A DNA stretch of 64,000 nt, taken from Pomphorhynchus laevis (Eukaryota > Acanthocephala > Palaeacanthocephala > Echinorhynchida > Pomphorhynchidae). Location of the stretch: positions 1-64,000 of the forward strand of contig WNNJ02002210.1 of NCBI GenBank assembly GCA_012934845.2. Direction: 5' to 3'. Each line of letters starts with the position of its first letter. The stretch's first letter is position 1. The translations under genes were made by a program, and so were the position numbers. Positions 11,801-22,290 of this stretch are shown here, piece by piece. The notes below the pieces were generated by a model, which searched no databases, had not been told where the DNA came from, and worked only from the letters and a program-made list of their open reading frames with translations.

Positions 11801-11876
11801 TTGATTGCAACTACTTGATTACAACTACTTGATTGCAACTACTTGATTGAAACTATTTGATTGCAACTACTTGAGG
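11800..11876. repeat. Minisatellite of about 16-17 bp
   Basis: Four to five tandem copies of variants of ttgattgcaactac occur at the 5' edge of the preceding LINE fragment. Confidence 0.75.
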
Positions 11877-12229
11877 ACAGCGTATATTCTTCTTAAGGTG
11901 ATTGCACATCAGAGGGCAGTAAAACACAAAAGTGATCATAATTAAACTACGCAGTAAAATCAGCATATCATTGGCGCGCTCAGTCATATTCGGTTCGTAC
12001 ACCTAGATTGATAATCAACACTTGTTCTTTTATCCAGACAGAGATGTAATTCATTATTTACTACAAAAAGTACTGTAAGTACTTTACTTCTGTAAGTACT
12101 TTTTTGCGAATGACCTTTAAAATTGTATCTATTATTAATAATGAATTATTATTAAAATTAATTCCAACAAAAAAATTGTCGTGGTTCTTATAAATACTAG
12201 CAAGACAAGCAACCGTTGATATTAATCGA
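11877..12229. other. AT-rich stretch, nothing recognised
   Basis: It contains the repeated motif ctgtaagtact near 12,073 and 12,091 and no coding signal. Confidence 0.4.
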
Positions 12230-13506
12230 ATGGCAAAATCTCGTGGTCGACTACTAATAGTAGTGATGTCGCTACTATTCCAAATTCAACTTTAAATCAA
12301 TCAATAAATGAAAGATAATCAATTGCTCAAATACTTTACCTTACGACCAATCAAATACTATTGATTATATTACGCGACAAGTCAGGCGTGATAGAATATG
12401 CTGCAATGATTGGACAGCTGTTTGCTACCCATCGACCGATGAACCTTCTTTTCGGCTCGAAATTTTTTGTCGTTTTTGCTGTACCTCACTTTACAAAAAG
12501 TAGACAGCACATCCTCGGTTCCATCTATACGAAATATAAATAAATTTATGATTGACGGATATGTACACATCGAAAAATTGGTTGCATGATCATCAAATAA
12601 GATCCTATGAGTGCTTCAATAAACATTGATTTGACTGATGATGGTTTGACTAAATCAAAGGCAACCTACCTTAATTTTGATAGTTCTGCAATTATTCCTT
12701 CGACAAATACTATGGACATATTCCGTCATCAGACAAAATAAAAGATAATGTAATTAAAACTGGGAAATTGCCGAATACTGAAGAATCCATTAAGAGCAGC
12801 AAAAACTTATAATCGTAGAGTAATACATAAGCAGTCGTAATTGCTTCAGTAATACTGAAGCAAGTACTTTCTCGGGTACTTCACCACCCTACCAAAATAA
12901 AGGTGATAAACAACATAGCCTTAATAGAAGTTATAATATTATTATCAGCGGAATAACAGAATCAGCCGTAGAAAATTCCAAGAATGCTTAAATGACGATG
13001 CTGATAGATTAAGCGACATTTTTTCTCAGCTTTTGCAAAAACGTGATGATGAAATTGCAAGTTGTATAAACGTTCGCAAGGTGTTTATATTGGGGAAGAA
13101 ATTTACTGATAAGTTTCGACTATTGAAGGTCGTAATGCGCTCTATCGATCATGTCGATATCTTATTAAAGCGTGAATATGGATTGAAGATAACCAATACA
13201 CGTATTCTTCGCGATCCCGCCTTAGAGGACTGTATAAAAAAAGAAATTTAGAAATTAAAAAGTCGATTATCTAGTGGTAAAATTAACCTTTGTGTTCGAA
13301 ATTTTCACGTTGTGAAATGTCGACCGACAGTTCGATGGGTTCCGATGAAGCATATATGAGCAAAACTAACAACGAATTTATTCAATGTAGATAAATTCGG
13401 ATTGTAAAATAGATCTGTTGTAGAACTCAAACAACATATTCTGTCACATTCGTACGATTTTTTCACTATAACTGACTCCTGGTTACAACATATTCATGTT
13501 ACAGAT
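12230..13506 (+). mobile_element. Old CR1/Jockey-like LINE, segment 1: ORF1 and start of EN
   Basis: A plausible ORF1 start, M-A-K-S-R-G-R, is at 12,230. The block at 13,033-13,251 has the character of a LINE ORF1 C-terminal domain, with K-V-F-I-L-G-K, a central L-L-K-R-E-Y-G and T-R-I-L-R-D. It is followed by the start of an APE endonuclease, with F-F-T-I-T-D-S-W-L at 13,470, where family members have the I-T-E-T-W-L motif. The element breaks off at 13,506 where the L2-like copy H is inserted, and appears to continue at 17,640 and again at 22,310. Several stops are present. Confidence 0.6.
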
Positions 13507-13536
13507 AAAAAAAGGATTTATTTTAACGTGGCAAAT

Positions 13537-13552
13537 GCGTGCCAGCGCACGC
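13537..13552 (-). other. 3' UTR hairpin of L2-like LINE
   Basis: A perfect 6-bp stem gcgtgc/gcacgc with loop cagc lies just before the tail motif. The stem is conserved with base-pair swaps in other copies (9,675; 22,237; 36,361). Confidence 0.8.
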
Positions 13553-13587
13553 TTACATGACCACAAACAATAAAACAAGACTGTGAA

Positions 13588-16485
13588 TCAGTTGTCGAGA
13601 GGGTGTGAACGGAGGAGATGTTTGAATGTGATAAAGGAGGGAGCGCGGCGGACGTCGAGAGGGAGTTGATTCCAGGCGAGTGAGGCGGCGACGAGGAAAA
13701 ATCGGAGACCGTAGTTGTTGGAGTAATTAGGAACGTGGAGTAAGAGAGTATGACAGGAACGAAGCGATAGCGAGGTGGGGCGAGTGTTGTCTAAGAAAGG
13801 AAGGTTGATGAACGATGGAGAGCTGACAGCGATGAGACGAAAAGTTACGAGAAGAAGGCGGAGTTTGATGCGGATGTGGATGGTGGGCCAGGAGAGTTGG
13901 GCAAAATATGTGGATGTGTGGTCGAAAGCGACGGAGACGAAAGAGCACTCGAACGGCGGTGTTGATTATTCGTTGTAGGGGTAGGATGATGGATTTTGGA
14001 GAATTGGCGAAAAGGCTAAGGCAGTAATCGATTTTAGGGAAAAGAAGCGATGAAAGAAGAGACATACAAGAACGGAAGTCGATAAGGGGGCGGATACGGC
14101 GGATGTCACGGAGAATTAAGTTAGACGAGCGGACCTTGTCACGGACGAAGGGTTTAAGGGAAAGGTGATCATCGAAATGGAAGCCTAAGAAAGTGAGATT
14201 GTGGACTATAGGGATGATCGATGAGGCAAAAGATACAATGGGATGAGATATGTTTGGTTTACGGGGAAGGATCCACAATATTTTGGACTTTTCGGGGTTT
14301 AGAACGAGATGGAGATTGGAGAGACGTTTGTAGATAGAAGAAAAACAGTTGGAGGCAGAAATGCCGATATCGTGTATGCGATGTGCGGGTGCATGATCAT
14401 AGATTAGAATGTCATCGGCGTATTGCATGACGTTAAAGGAGTAAGGTTTGATAAATGGAGAGAGAGCGCCAAGCAAAAGAGAGAAAAGCAGGGGACCTAG
14501 GACTGAACCTTGTGGAACCCCGCAAAAAATAGGGATGGGAGGGGAGGATGATGAATTAGAACAGACGCGAAAGGAACGGTCGGATAGATATGAGGCGAAC
14601 CAAGCTACGGAGGAGGAAGAAAAGCCGTAATCATAACGAAGGCGAGAAAGGAGGACGGAGTGGTCGACAATGTCGAATGCGGAGGAGAGGTCGAGGGAGA
14701 TGAGAACACTATATAGAGCCTTGTCTCGAGAAATGAGTAAGTCGTTGTACACTTTTATGCATGCGATTTCTGTCGAGTGATTAGAGTGGAAAGCGGATTG
14801 GAAAGGAGGGTACAGATTGGATGAGGAGAGATAAGCGTTGATTTGTATTAAGATGAGGCGTTCTAAGAGCTTTGAAAGAGTAGGGAGTAGTGAAATGGGG
14901 CGATAGCTAGAAGGAAGGGAGGGGTCGAGCGATTGTTTCTTAAGGAGGGGACGAACGATTGCGGATTTCCAGTGTGAAGGGAAGATACGACTGCGGATGG
15001 ACGAGTTAAACAAGGTTGTGAGAAATGGGGATATCGATGAGCATATAGATTTTAATATGTGGGTAGGCAGGGGATCTGCAGGTGAGGTTTTGTTGGGCAA
15101 GGACATGAGGACAGATGATACTTCTGTAGGTGATACAGGGAGAAGATGAAAGAGTTCCGGAAGGATGAGAGTAGACTGGGCAGAGTGGGATAGGATGGAG
15201 ACCGGGGTGTGAGAGAGCAGCGTGGATACTTTAGTCTGGAGAAATGACGAATAATCATTAGCATTGATGTTGCAAGGCGTAGAGGAACGAGCCAGGATTG
15301 AGTTAAAAGTATGCCAGAGAGTCTTAGAGTTGAATGAAGTGATGATTTTATGCTGCCAGAAGGAGTTGCATTTGGTACGTAGTAGGTGGAGATGAGACTG
15401 GTGAAGAGCAAGATAGGAATCACAGAAAGACGGAGTGATCGAGCGGAAATCGCGTCTCAGAGAGCGGTGATAGACTCGAAAAGCATGGCGGAGTCGACGC
15501 TTTGAGAGTAGGCATTGGATGTCAAACCATGGGCACGGTGCAAGCGACGGTGTGGGTGAGACTTAAAGGGCAAGAGAAGATCGAGAGTGGATGTGAGTTC
15601 AGAGTCGAAAATAAAGGCGAGATCGTGAGGAGATGAATATGTTATTGTAGGTAATGATAGAGACGATTTGAGTAAGGCAGAGCGGAGAATGGAGTGGTCA
15701 AGATTTCTCCAATGGCGACGTAAGATTGTAGGTGTGCGAGGAGGAGTGTGGTTGCGAGCGAGATCAAGGGTGATAAGAAAGTGATCGGATAGACCAGGAT
15801 CAGAGATGGACAGTGAGGTGTGGGCAGCAAAATGATCGGGGACAGCGATGATGTCGAGTGCCCCGCCAAGTATATGTGTGGGGGCAGTGGAGATTAGTTT
15901 GTAATTGTAGTTGGATAGAATGTTGATGAAGCGGATGGAATCTGTGGAAGAGGGGCGGTCTAGGCGGATATTGAAGTCGCCTAGAACGAGTGAAGGGATT
16001 GAGGACAAAGAACAATGAGAAAGGAGGTCAGCGAGTTCGGTAAAAAATAAGGCTGTAGGAGCTGATGAACCAGGACGGTATACAATGGTGAGATCTAGAG
16101 TGATCGGGTTAGAATAACGACAAGTGAGCAATTCAAAAGAGCAAGGACTGAAAGGGGGATTGATTTTGCGAAGAGACGCTGGGTGACGCGCGAATGCGAC
16201 GATGCCGCCATGATTAGAGGATTTAGAAGGGCATGAGCTGAGGGGGCGGGCGGATTTGACTAGGGAGCAACCGGCAGAGAGCAGACGGCGAATGGAAAGG
16301 TTGTCGGAATCTGAGTGCCAGGATTCGGTGAGGCAGAAGAGATCGATGGATTGCTTGGTGAATAGGTTGAGGATAAGATCGGATTTATTGAGAATTGATC
16401 TAGTGTTGAGGAGACCGAGGCGAAAACCGTGTGCTGTGGCGAAAGATACTGGTGGAGAAGACACATAGGAGAGATGGAGCGCCAT
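13588..16485 (-). pseudogene. L2-like LINE ORF2 (APE endonuclease and RT), two single-base indels
   Basis: ORF2 starts M-A-L-H-L-S at 16,485. It carries EN motifs L-L-N-T-R-S-I-L, L-T-E-S-W-H, G-D-F-N-I-R-L and S-D-H-F. The RT motifs are F-Q-S-A-F-H-S-N-H-S-T-E-I, L-D-L-S-S-A-F-D-I-V-D-H, G-V-P-Q-G-S-V-L-G-P and M-Q-Y-A-D-D-I-L-I-Y. Compared with the copy at 31.2 kb, one G is missing near 15,530 and one A is added near 13,925. Otherwise it is almost the same over 2.2 kb. These two indels alone break the frame, which fits a recent loss of function. Confidence 0.9.
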
Positions 16486-17472
16486 CGAATTTTTGGACGG
16501 GTGTGGACAACTTGAAAATTTCCGTCTATGTTTCGGATGGCAAGTGATGTTTCGCCGTTTTCCTCGCGACGGCGTTTTTCGATGCGGGCTGAAGAGATTT
16601 GAGCGATTTCGGAAGGGGCGCGATCGGGGAAAATTCGAGTGGTTGAAGATGACATGAGTTTGAATCGTTGAGAGAGGACAGAAGACGCGTGAGAGCGATG
16701 CTTGAAAACAATTTTTAGGAGAGGGGGCTGGGAAGGATTAGATTGAGAATATTTGTTTAGACGGATGAATGCGACAGGAGAAATGTCCTTGAAAAAGGAT
16801 GGTTTATCCGCAGGAACAATAGACGAGAGGATGGATCTGAAGGCGGAAACATCGTGGTCGAGACGTGCTTGTGGAGATAAGGAGTTAGAAGGCGTGATAT
16901 TAGTAACAATGACGCAACGATCGCGAGAAGCAAAGCGCTTCCGTAAAGGAGGACGACTGACGTGAGTAGGTGAGATCACGATAGAAGAGCTGGCAGTTGA
17001 TGATTTGGAGGGATTTGGTTTGACGACGGGAGACATAGAGGATAATGATAATAAAGAGGGTGGCAAGCGATGTGAGAAAATGTTATGAGTGGAAGGATAG
17101 TGGAGGTTGGTGGATGTGATTTTGATTGATGGATGCAAGTTATTGAGAAACAAGACAGGAAGGACGGGACGTGGGTTGTCGGGGAGTGAAGATGACATGG
17201 AATGGGAAGTGTATATGGTGACAGGGTCGGTGGGTGGAGGAAAGACATTAGAAACGACGGGGGTAGTTTGAGTTGACGTGTTGGATTGATATGTGCTTAT
17301 TGGAAAGGTTGCATATTAGTTTGTTGGCACAAAAACCACATACGAAGTCTTCTTTAGCCTTATTCTTGTCGCAGGTGATTGTTGTCCAGACGCTGCAGTC
17401 GTGTATCGAGCACTGTACTTGCAGTTGTCCATAGTTGGTGTCGGTCTTAGTTGTTTTCTTACGTCCACCCAT
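16440..17472 (-). pseudogene. L2-like LINE ORF1 (PHD-like zinc finger protein), frameshifted
   Basis: The start M-G-G-R-K-K-T-T is chosen because copy B begins the same way. Residues 19-50 form a PHD-like zinc finger with C-S-I-H-D-C-S-V-W-T and D-F-V-C-G-F-C. Next come a Ser/Pro/Thr-rich linker and a conserved C-terminal block with R-P-P-L-R-K-R, S-P-Q-A-R-L-D-H-D-V-S-A-F-R-S and R-R-R-E-E-N-G-E-T. A small indel near 17,290, about two bases relative to copy B, splits finger and linker into two frames. The stop that ends ORF1 in the intact element is absent here, so this frame runs on to 16,260 over the ORF2 start. ORF1 proteins of this superfamily are thought to bind element RNA. Confidence 0.8.
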
Positions 17473-17629
17473 AAACGATGGTTGCCGTCAATTGTTGTCG
17501 TCGATGGTTGTCGTCGATGGTTGTCGTAGATGGTTGTCGTAGTGCGTCGTAGATGGTTGTCCTTGTGCGTTAAAACTGTTAAATTTGCTGGATTGATCTA
17601 GAACTGGATTGATCTGGAATGTAATTTGC

Positions 17630-17925
17630 TAAGAAATTAATTTCGACGTGTGCTTTAAAATACATGTCATTCGTCGTTTTGCACGTGATGAACAGCAAAA
17701 ATTAGTTTCAATTAGATTAGATACCCTTATTAAGATTCCAGGTTATCGGCTGCTGCGAGCTGATCGAATATCGGGTAAGCGTTGAGGTGGAGTTGCTGCG
17801 TACATTCGCGACATTTTAATTATATCAAATATATCATCTACATGTGACGAGTATTGATCGTTTGAGATGTTGCGCTTTTATGCTAAGTAAAAATTTTCTT
17901 GATTACAACATCTTACATTCCAGAT
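17630..17925 (+). mobile_element. Old CR1/Jockey-like LINE, segment 2: middle of EN
   Basis: The frame near 17,725-17,820 reads D-T-L-I-K-I-P-G-Y-R-L-L-R-A-D-R, then G-V-A-A-Y-I-R-D. This is the conserved centre of a LINE APE endonuclease (I-P-G-Y-x-L-x-R-x-D-R ... G-G-G-V-A-x-Y-I). It follows naturally from the T-D-S-W-L block at 13,470, so copy H appears to split one element. The segment ends at 17,925 where the next L2-like element starts. Confidence 0.65.
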
Positions 17926-18006
17926 TATTCCTGTCAGTTCCAGATTATTCCTGTCAGTTCCGCTCGCTACGCTCGCGGATTGAGCTCAATCTATCGATAA
18001 AAGGTC

Positions 18007-19334
18007 ATGCCTAAAAAAGCGCGATCTCAGATCCCTGTTCCTGATCAACAATCTTCCACATCTAAATGCAATGATGGTTATACCAGCTTTGAAGTTGGAT
18101 GCGATTCCAAAGATTGCGATGTATGGACACTTGTTCGTGTTAAAATATCCGACCACTCGGTGTATAAACGTAAACATTTCACTTGCGGTTTTTGTACATC
18201 AGTACGACTACTACAGTTATCCTGCTCATCTACTCCTGTATCACACACTACAACTCAGACCAATGCTTTTTTAGATGTTTCCCTCGCATCAACACCTGAC
18301 TTCGCATCATATAATCCCATTATTGAACCTACTCTCTCACACACTCCTCGTTCAACTACGTACCAAACTTCCATTAATCTTTCTCATTCTAACAATGCTA
18401 ACGGTAAAGCTTTTCATCTCGTACCTCCTCTTTCCTATTCCTCCCCCAATCTAAATAAATCTCAAACTTCTTTATTCTCCTCACGAACTCCTTACTCGAC
18501 CCCCCCCCTGTATCACCTCTCAATAATTTACACCCTTCCATCAAAATCATTTCCAGTAACATTTCCGATCAACTAATTCAACACTCCATTCCTGTCACTC
18601 ATGCCCCAACCTATTTTAATTCTCCTTACTCTACCTCCCACGTAACACTTCCCAATAAGTTACATCCTTCATTTAAAATCATATCCAGTCACATCTCTGA
18701 TCAACCGATTCAACACCCCGCTCCTGTCACACTTGCTCCAACCAATATTAATTCTTTATCAAGCACCCCTGTCATTTCCACTTCTATCTGCTCATCTACC
18801 TCGACTCCAACCAGCTCTGTCCGTCCACCACTTCCACGAAATCGTTTTCCTTCGCGCGATCGCTGTATAATCATATCAAACTTAAAGCTTTCCGAATCTG
18901 CTTCTCCACAATCTCGCCTCGATGATGATGTATCTGCTTTCAGGTCTATCCTAGCAACCATTCTTCCTGATGATAACCCATCACTCTTCAATAATATCGC
19001 TCCTGTATCCTTTATTCGTTTAAACAAATCCACTAAATCAAATCATCTCAGTCCTCCACTCTTAAAAATCGTTTTCCGACATAGTTCACATGCCTCTTCG
19101 GTACTCTCCCAACGTTTTAAACTTCTTACCACTTCATCTACTTGCCGTATCTTTCCTGACCGCTCCCCTTCTGATATTGCCCAGCTCAATTTAGCTCGCA
19201 TTGAAAAACATCGACGTGAAACAAACGGCGAGTCATCCTTATCTATACGTAAAATCAACGGAAATTTTCACGTTCTTCACACAAGGCCAAAAATTCGATG
19301 GCGTCCCATCTCTCCCCCTTGTCTTCTTCGCTAG
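18007..19334 (+). CDS. L2-like LINE ORF1 protein, one frame break at a C run
   Basis: The protein starts M-P-K-K-A-R. A PHD-like finger at about residues 38-62 has C-D-S-K-D-C-D-V-W-T and F-T-C-G-F-C. A Ser/Thr/Pro-rich linker follows, then a conserved C-terminal block with R-P-P-L-P-R-N-R, R-L-D-D-D-V-S-A-F-R-S and I-R-W-R-P-I-S-P-P. The first frame is open to 18,576. From the nine-C run at 18,500-18,508 the C-terminal block reads open in the next frame (−1) to TAG at 19,332. I read every codon from 18,507 through the first part of the C-terminal block and found no stop. One base lost from the run, or slippage there, would explain it. The C-terminus overlaps ORF2 by 37 nt. Confidence 0.8.
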
Positions 19335-22207
19335 TCGATCTCGCTCCTAAGCATACTTTTCGTCTTAGTCTATTCAATACTCGCTCCATTCTTCATAAAG
19401 CTGATATGCTTCTCGATATCTTCGATCAATTATCTATCGATATTCTCTGCATTACCGAATCCTGGCACACTGACTCCAACGATCTTGCTATTCGTCGTCT
19501 ATGTCGCTCTGGTTGTTCTCTAGTTGAATCAGCTCGTCAAATTACATCTCATACATCTACTGCGTCTAACCATGGCAGTATTGTTGCCATTGCTCGTCAC
19601 CCAATGTCTTTACGTAAAATCAACGTTAACATCCGTTACACCTCGTTCGAATTACTCATATGCAGATTATCAACGCCTTTCCCTCTGGAACTTGTGATTG
19701 TATACCGTCCAGGTTCAGTTGCCCCATCACGTATCTTCTTTAACGACCTTGCAGATCTAATGTCTCACTGTTCATTATCTTATACTCCTTCTTTTGTTCT
19801 CGGTGACTTTAACATTCGTCTTGATCGCCCGTCTGACTCTGACTCTATCACTTTAACTAATCTTTTTTCTGATTTTAACTATAAATTACTTTCAACAAGC
19901 CCAACTCATATTCTCGGCGGTGCTCTCGACATCATTGCTGTTCCTAACTGCTTCAATGACTATACCTCCTTGTCAATTACTGATCCTGGTTTGTCCGATC
20001 ATTTCCTTGTCACTCTTACTCTTACTCGTCCCCATCCTCCTTCTCCGCCTTTACCATTATCTACACCAAGTCGACCCTGGAAGCTTCTCGATATCCCTAT
20101 TCTCTGCACAGCCTTACTCAATTCTTCACTCTTTTCACTTCCTCTTAACTATCTCTCTCCCGATAATCTCTGCATTCTGTTTGATTCTGAACTTACGTCG
20201 ATCCTCAATAACCTTCTACCTAGTCGACTTCGACGTTCCCAGCGCTTGCGCCATGCTCCCTGGTTCGATTCTGACTGTAGTCTTTCTAAGCGTCGACTCC
20301 GTCACTCTTTTCGTATGTATAAACGCTTTCTTAAACGTTCACCCAACTCACTCCCTCCAAATCTTCGTGATTCCTACTTTTCTCAACGCCGTTCACATCT
20401 CATTCTTATACGTACTAAACGTACTCTCTTTTGGCGAAATCAACTCGAGTCATCTTCCAACTCGAAATCTCATTGGAAAATCTTAAACTCAATTCTTTCA
20501 CGATCATCTACCCCTTGTAATATAAATCCTGATGAATTTTCTTCTTATCTACAAACTAAGCTATCTAATTTACTTTCCCTACTACCCATAGCCCCTTTGT
20601 ACCCACTCTTATCTTTAAATACTTCCCTCCCAGAACTATTCCACCTTCTTCCCGTTTCGTCTGATGAAGTTTCTTCGGTTCTGCTGTCATTACCTAATAA
20701 AACCTCTCCTTCTGACCCAATTCCCACTCACTTACTTAAAAATATCTGCACTTTTATCTTACCCTTCCTAACCACATTGTTCAACTCGTCCATCCGTAGC
20801 TGTACATTTCCTTCCATCTGGAAATGCGCCACTGTTCGTCCTATCATCAAAAAGCAATCTCTCGACTCTTCACTACCATCTTCGTACCGTCCAATCTCAC
20901 TTCTCCCAACCCTCTCTAAACTCCTTGAGCGTCTCGTTCTTAAGCAAGTTAATACATATCTCTATTCCTCTAACTTATTTCCTCCCTTCCAAGCCGCTTT
21001 TCGCTCTAATTACTCTACCGAAATTGCATGTCTTAAAGTTTATAACGACTTACTCATATCGCGCGATCATAAATTATGTAGTGTCATAGTTTCTCTTGAT
21101 CTATCGTCTGCTTTTGACATCGTCGATCACTCGATTCTTCTCCATCGCCTTCGTCATGATTATGGCTTCTCTTTACCCACTGTATCATGGTTTTCTTCAT
21201 ATCTATCAAACCGTACATTTCGCGTATATTCTAACTCTTCTCTCTCCCATCCTTCGTCCATTCCGTCCGGTGTTCCGCAAGGCTCCGTATTAGGCCCTAT
21301 ACTTTTCTCTCTTCTTCTTGGTGATTTGTCTTCGATTTCTCATAAATTTAACTTCCATGTTATGCAATATGCTGATGACATTCTCATCTATGCTCATGCA
21401 CCTGTTTATCGTATTCACGATCTTAGTGTTTCTGCTTCCGACTGTCTTGTCTCAATTTCCAATCATCTTTCTTCCCTTCGCCTTTCTCTGAATCCTGATA
21501 AATCCAAAATTATGTGGATCCTACCTCGACGCCTCGGCTTCGAACCTCCCTCCGTATCATTAAATTCTACAATTCTTCCTATCGTTGATAATCTCGTTTT
21601 CCTAGGCTTCCATTTTGACAACCGACTTTCACTTAAACCTTTCGTTAGAGATAAAGTACGCTCATCTACCTTGATACTCCGCAACCTCCGTCAAGTTCGT
21701 AGATTGATCGATTTCCCTTCTTGTATGACTCTCATATCATCTCTCCTTTTTTCTAGACTCGATTATTGTCTTAGTCTATTTTCCAACTCACCTAAATCCA
21801 CTCTTCTTCCCCTACAACGCATCGTCAACGCAGCTGTCCGAATTCTCCTCCGTCTTCGTCGTTTTGATCACACATCCTACCATCTTGCTTCTCTCGATTT
21901 GCCTACAATTTATTGTCGTGTTCAAATTCGTCTTCTTATCGTTGCTTTCCGCCTTGTAACTTTTCATACCCCTTCATTTCTCAACCTTCCTTTTCTTGAT
22001 AATTCCCGTTCTGTTTACTGTTCCTTGCGTTCCTGTAATTCCCTTCTTTTACATGTCCCAAACTACTCTACCTCCTTTGGACTCCGCTCCTTCCTGGTGG
22101 CTGCTCCTCTATCGTGGAATCATCTGCCCATTCATATACGCCAATCAACTTCCCTGCAGTGCTTCAAACGACAAATCCGATCCCATCTGAACAATTTAAC
22201 TGCTTGA
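19298..22207 (+). CDS. L2-like LINE ORF2: APE endonuclease and reverse transcriptase, intact
   Basis: This is a 969-residue uninterrupted protein for target-primed reverse transcription. The EN domain spans about residues 20-240, with F-N-T-R-S (Asn27), I-T-E-S-W-H (Glu54), G-D-F-N-I-R-L-D (169-176) and S-D-H-F (Asp234, His235). RT motifs include S-Y-R-P-I-S-L-L-P, A-A-F-R-S-N-Y-S-T-E-I-A, L-D-L-S-S-A-F-D-I-V-D-H, G-V-P-Q-G-S-V-L-G-P (658-667) and Y-A-D-D (691-694). The C-terminus has a W-N-H-L-P-I-H-I-R block. All expected catalytic residues are present. The start at ATG 19,298 is supported by the same position in copies B and H. It is likely a recently active element, although its ORF1 has one frame break. 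Confidence 0.95.
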   Translation: MASHLSPLSSSLVDLAPKHTFRLSLFNTRSILHKADMLLDIFDQLSIDILCITESWHTDSNDLAIRRLCRSGCSLVESARQITSHTSTASNHGSIVAIARHPMSLRKINVNIRYTSFELLICRLSTPFPLELVIVYRPGSVAPSRIFFNDLADLMSHCSLSYTPSFVLGDFNIRLDRPSDSDSITLTNLFSDFNYKLLSTSPTHILGGALDIIAVPNCFNDYTSLSITDPGLSDHFLVTLTLTRPHPPSPPLPLSTPSRPWKLLDIPILCTALLNSSLFSLPLNYLSPDNLCILFDSELTSILNNLLPSRLRRSQRLRHAPWFDSDCSLSKRRLRHSFRMYKRFLKRSPNSLPPNLRDSYFSQRRSHLILIRTKRTLFWRNQLESSSNSKSHWKILNSILSRSSTPCNINPDEFSSYLQTKLSNLLSLLPIAPLYPLLSLNTSLPELFHLLPVSSDEVSSVLLSLPNKTSPSDPIPTHLLKNICTFILPFLTTLFNSSIRSCTFPSIWKCATVRPIIKKQSLDSSLPSSYRPISLLPTLSKLLERLVLKQVNTYLYSSNLFPPFQAAFRSNYSTEIACLKVYNDLLISRDHKLCSVIVSLDLSSAFDIVDHSILLHRLRHDYGFSLPTVSWFSSYLSNRTFRVYSNSSLSHPSSIPSGVPQGSVLGPILFSLLLGDLSSISHKFNFHVMQYADDILIYAHAPVYRIHDLSVSASDCLVSISNHLSSLRLSLNPDKSKIMWILPRRLGFEPPSVSLNSTILPIVDNLVFLGFHFDNRLSLKPFVRDKVRSSTLILRNLRQVRRLIDFPSCMTLISSLLFSRLDYCLSLFSNSPKSTLLPLQRIVNAAVRILLRLRRFDHTSYHLASLDLPTIYCRVQIRLLIVAFRLVTFHTPSFLNLPFLDNSRSVYCSLRSCNSLLLHVPNYSTSFGLRSFLVAAPLSWNHLPIHIRQSTSLQCFKRQIRSHLNNLTA

Positions 22208-22236
22208 CTTTCTCATTTTTGTCTGTGGACTTGTAA

Positions 22237-22253
22237 GCGTACAGCTTGTACGC
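22237..22253 (+). other. 3' UTR hairpin of L2-like LINE
   Basis: Stem gcgtac/gtacgc with loop agctt. It has an A-T pair where copy H has G-C at the fifth stem position. Confidence 0.75.
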
Positions 22254-22290
22254 ATTTGCCACATTAAATAAATTTGTATTATTGTAACTG

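Larger units (their letters stand above)
13507..17622 (-). mobile_element. L2-like LINE copy H, near full length
   Basis: This is a 4.1-kb minus-strand element. It has 5' repeats (two units of the atcaatccag type near 17,590-17,620, and ttgtcgtcgatgg-type repeats at 17,480-17,560), ORF1, ORF2, a 3' hairpin at 13,537-13,552 and an A-rich end. It is inserted inside the endonuclease of an older CR1/Jockey-like LINE. The pentamer agata on both outer flanks could be a target duplication. Its 3' half is nearly identical to the copy at 31.2-33.4 kb, so it is young. Confidence 0.9.
17926..22290 (+). mobile_element. L2-like LINE copy I, best preserved full-length element
   Basis: This is a 4.36-kb element with two 20-bp 5' repeats (ttccagattattcctgtcag at 17,926-17,965), a 5' UTR, ORF1 (18,007-19,334), an overlapping ORF2 (19,298-22,207), a short 3' UTR with hairpin (22,237-22,253) and the tail tttgccacattaaataaa. 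Its ORF1 and ORF2 are related to, but clearly different from, those of copies B and H, so it is a second L2-like family. It splits the endonuclease of the older LINE whose next segment begins at about 22,291. Confidence 0.9.

Noticed and set aside
12361-12570. Overlapping 60-codon frames on both strands
   Set aside because: They lie inside the ORF1 region of the old LINE and show no independent signal.
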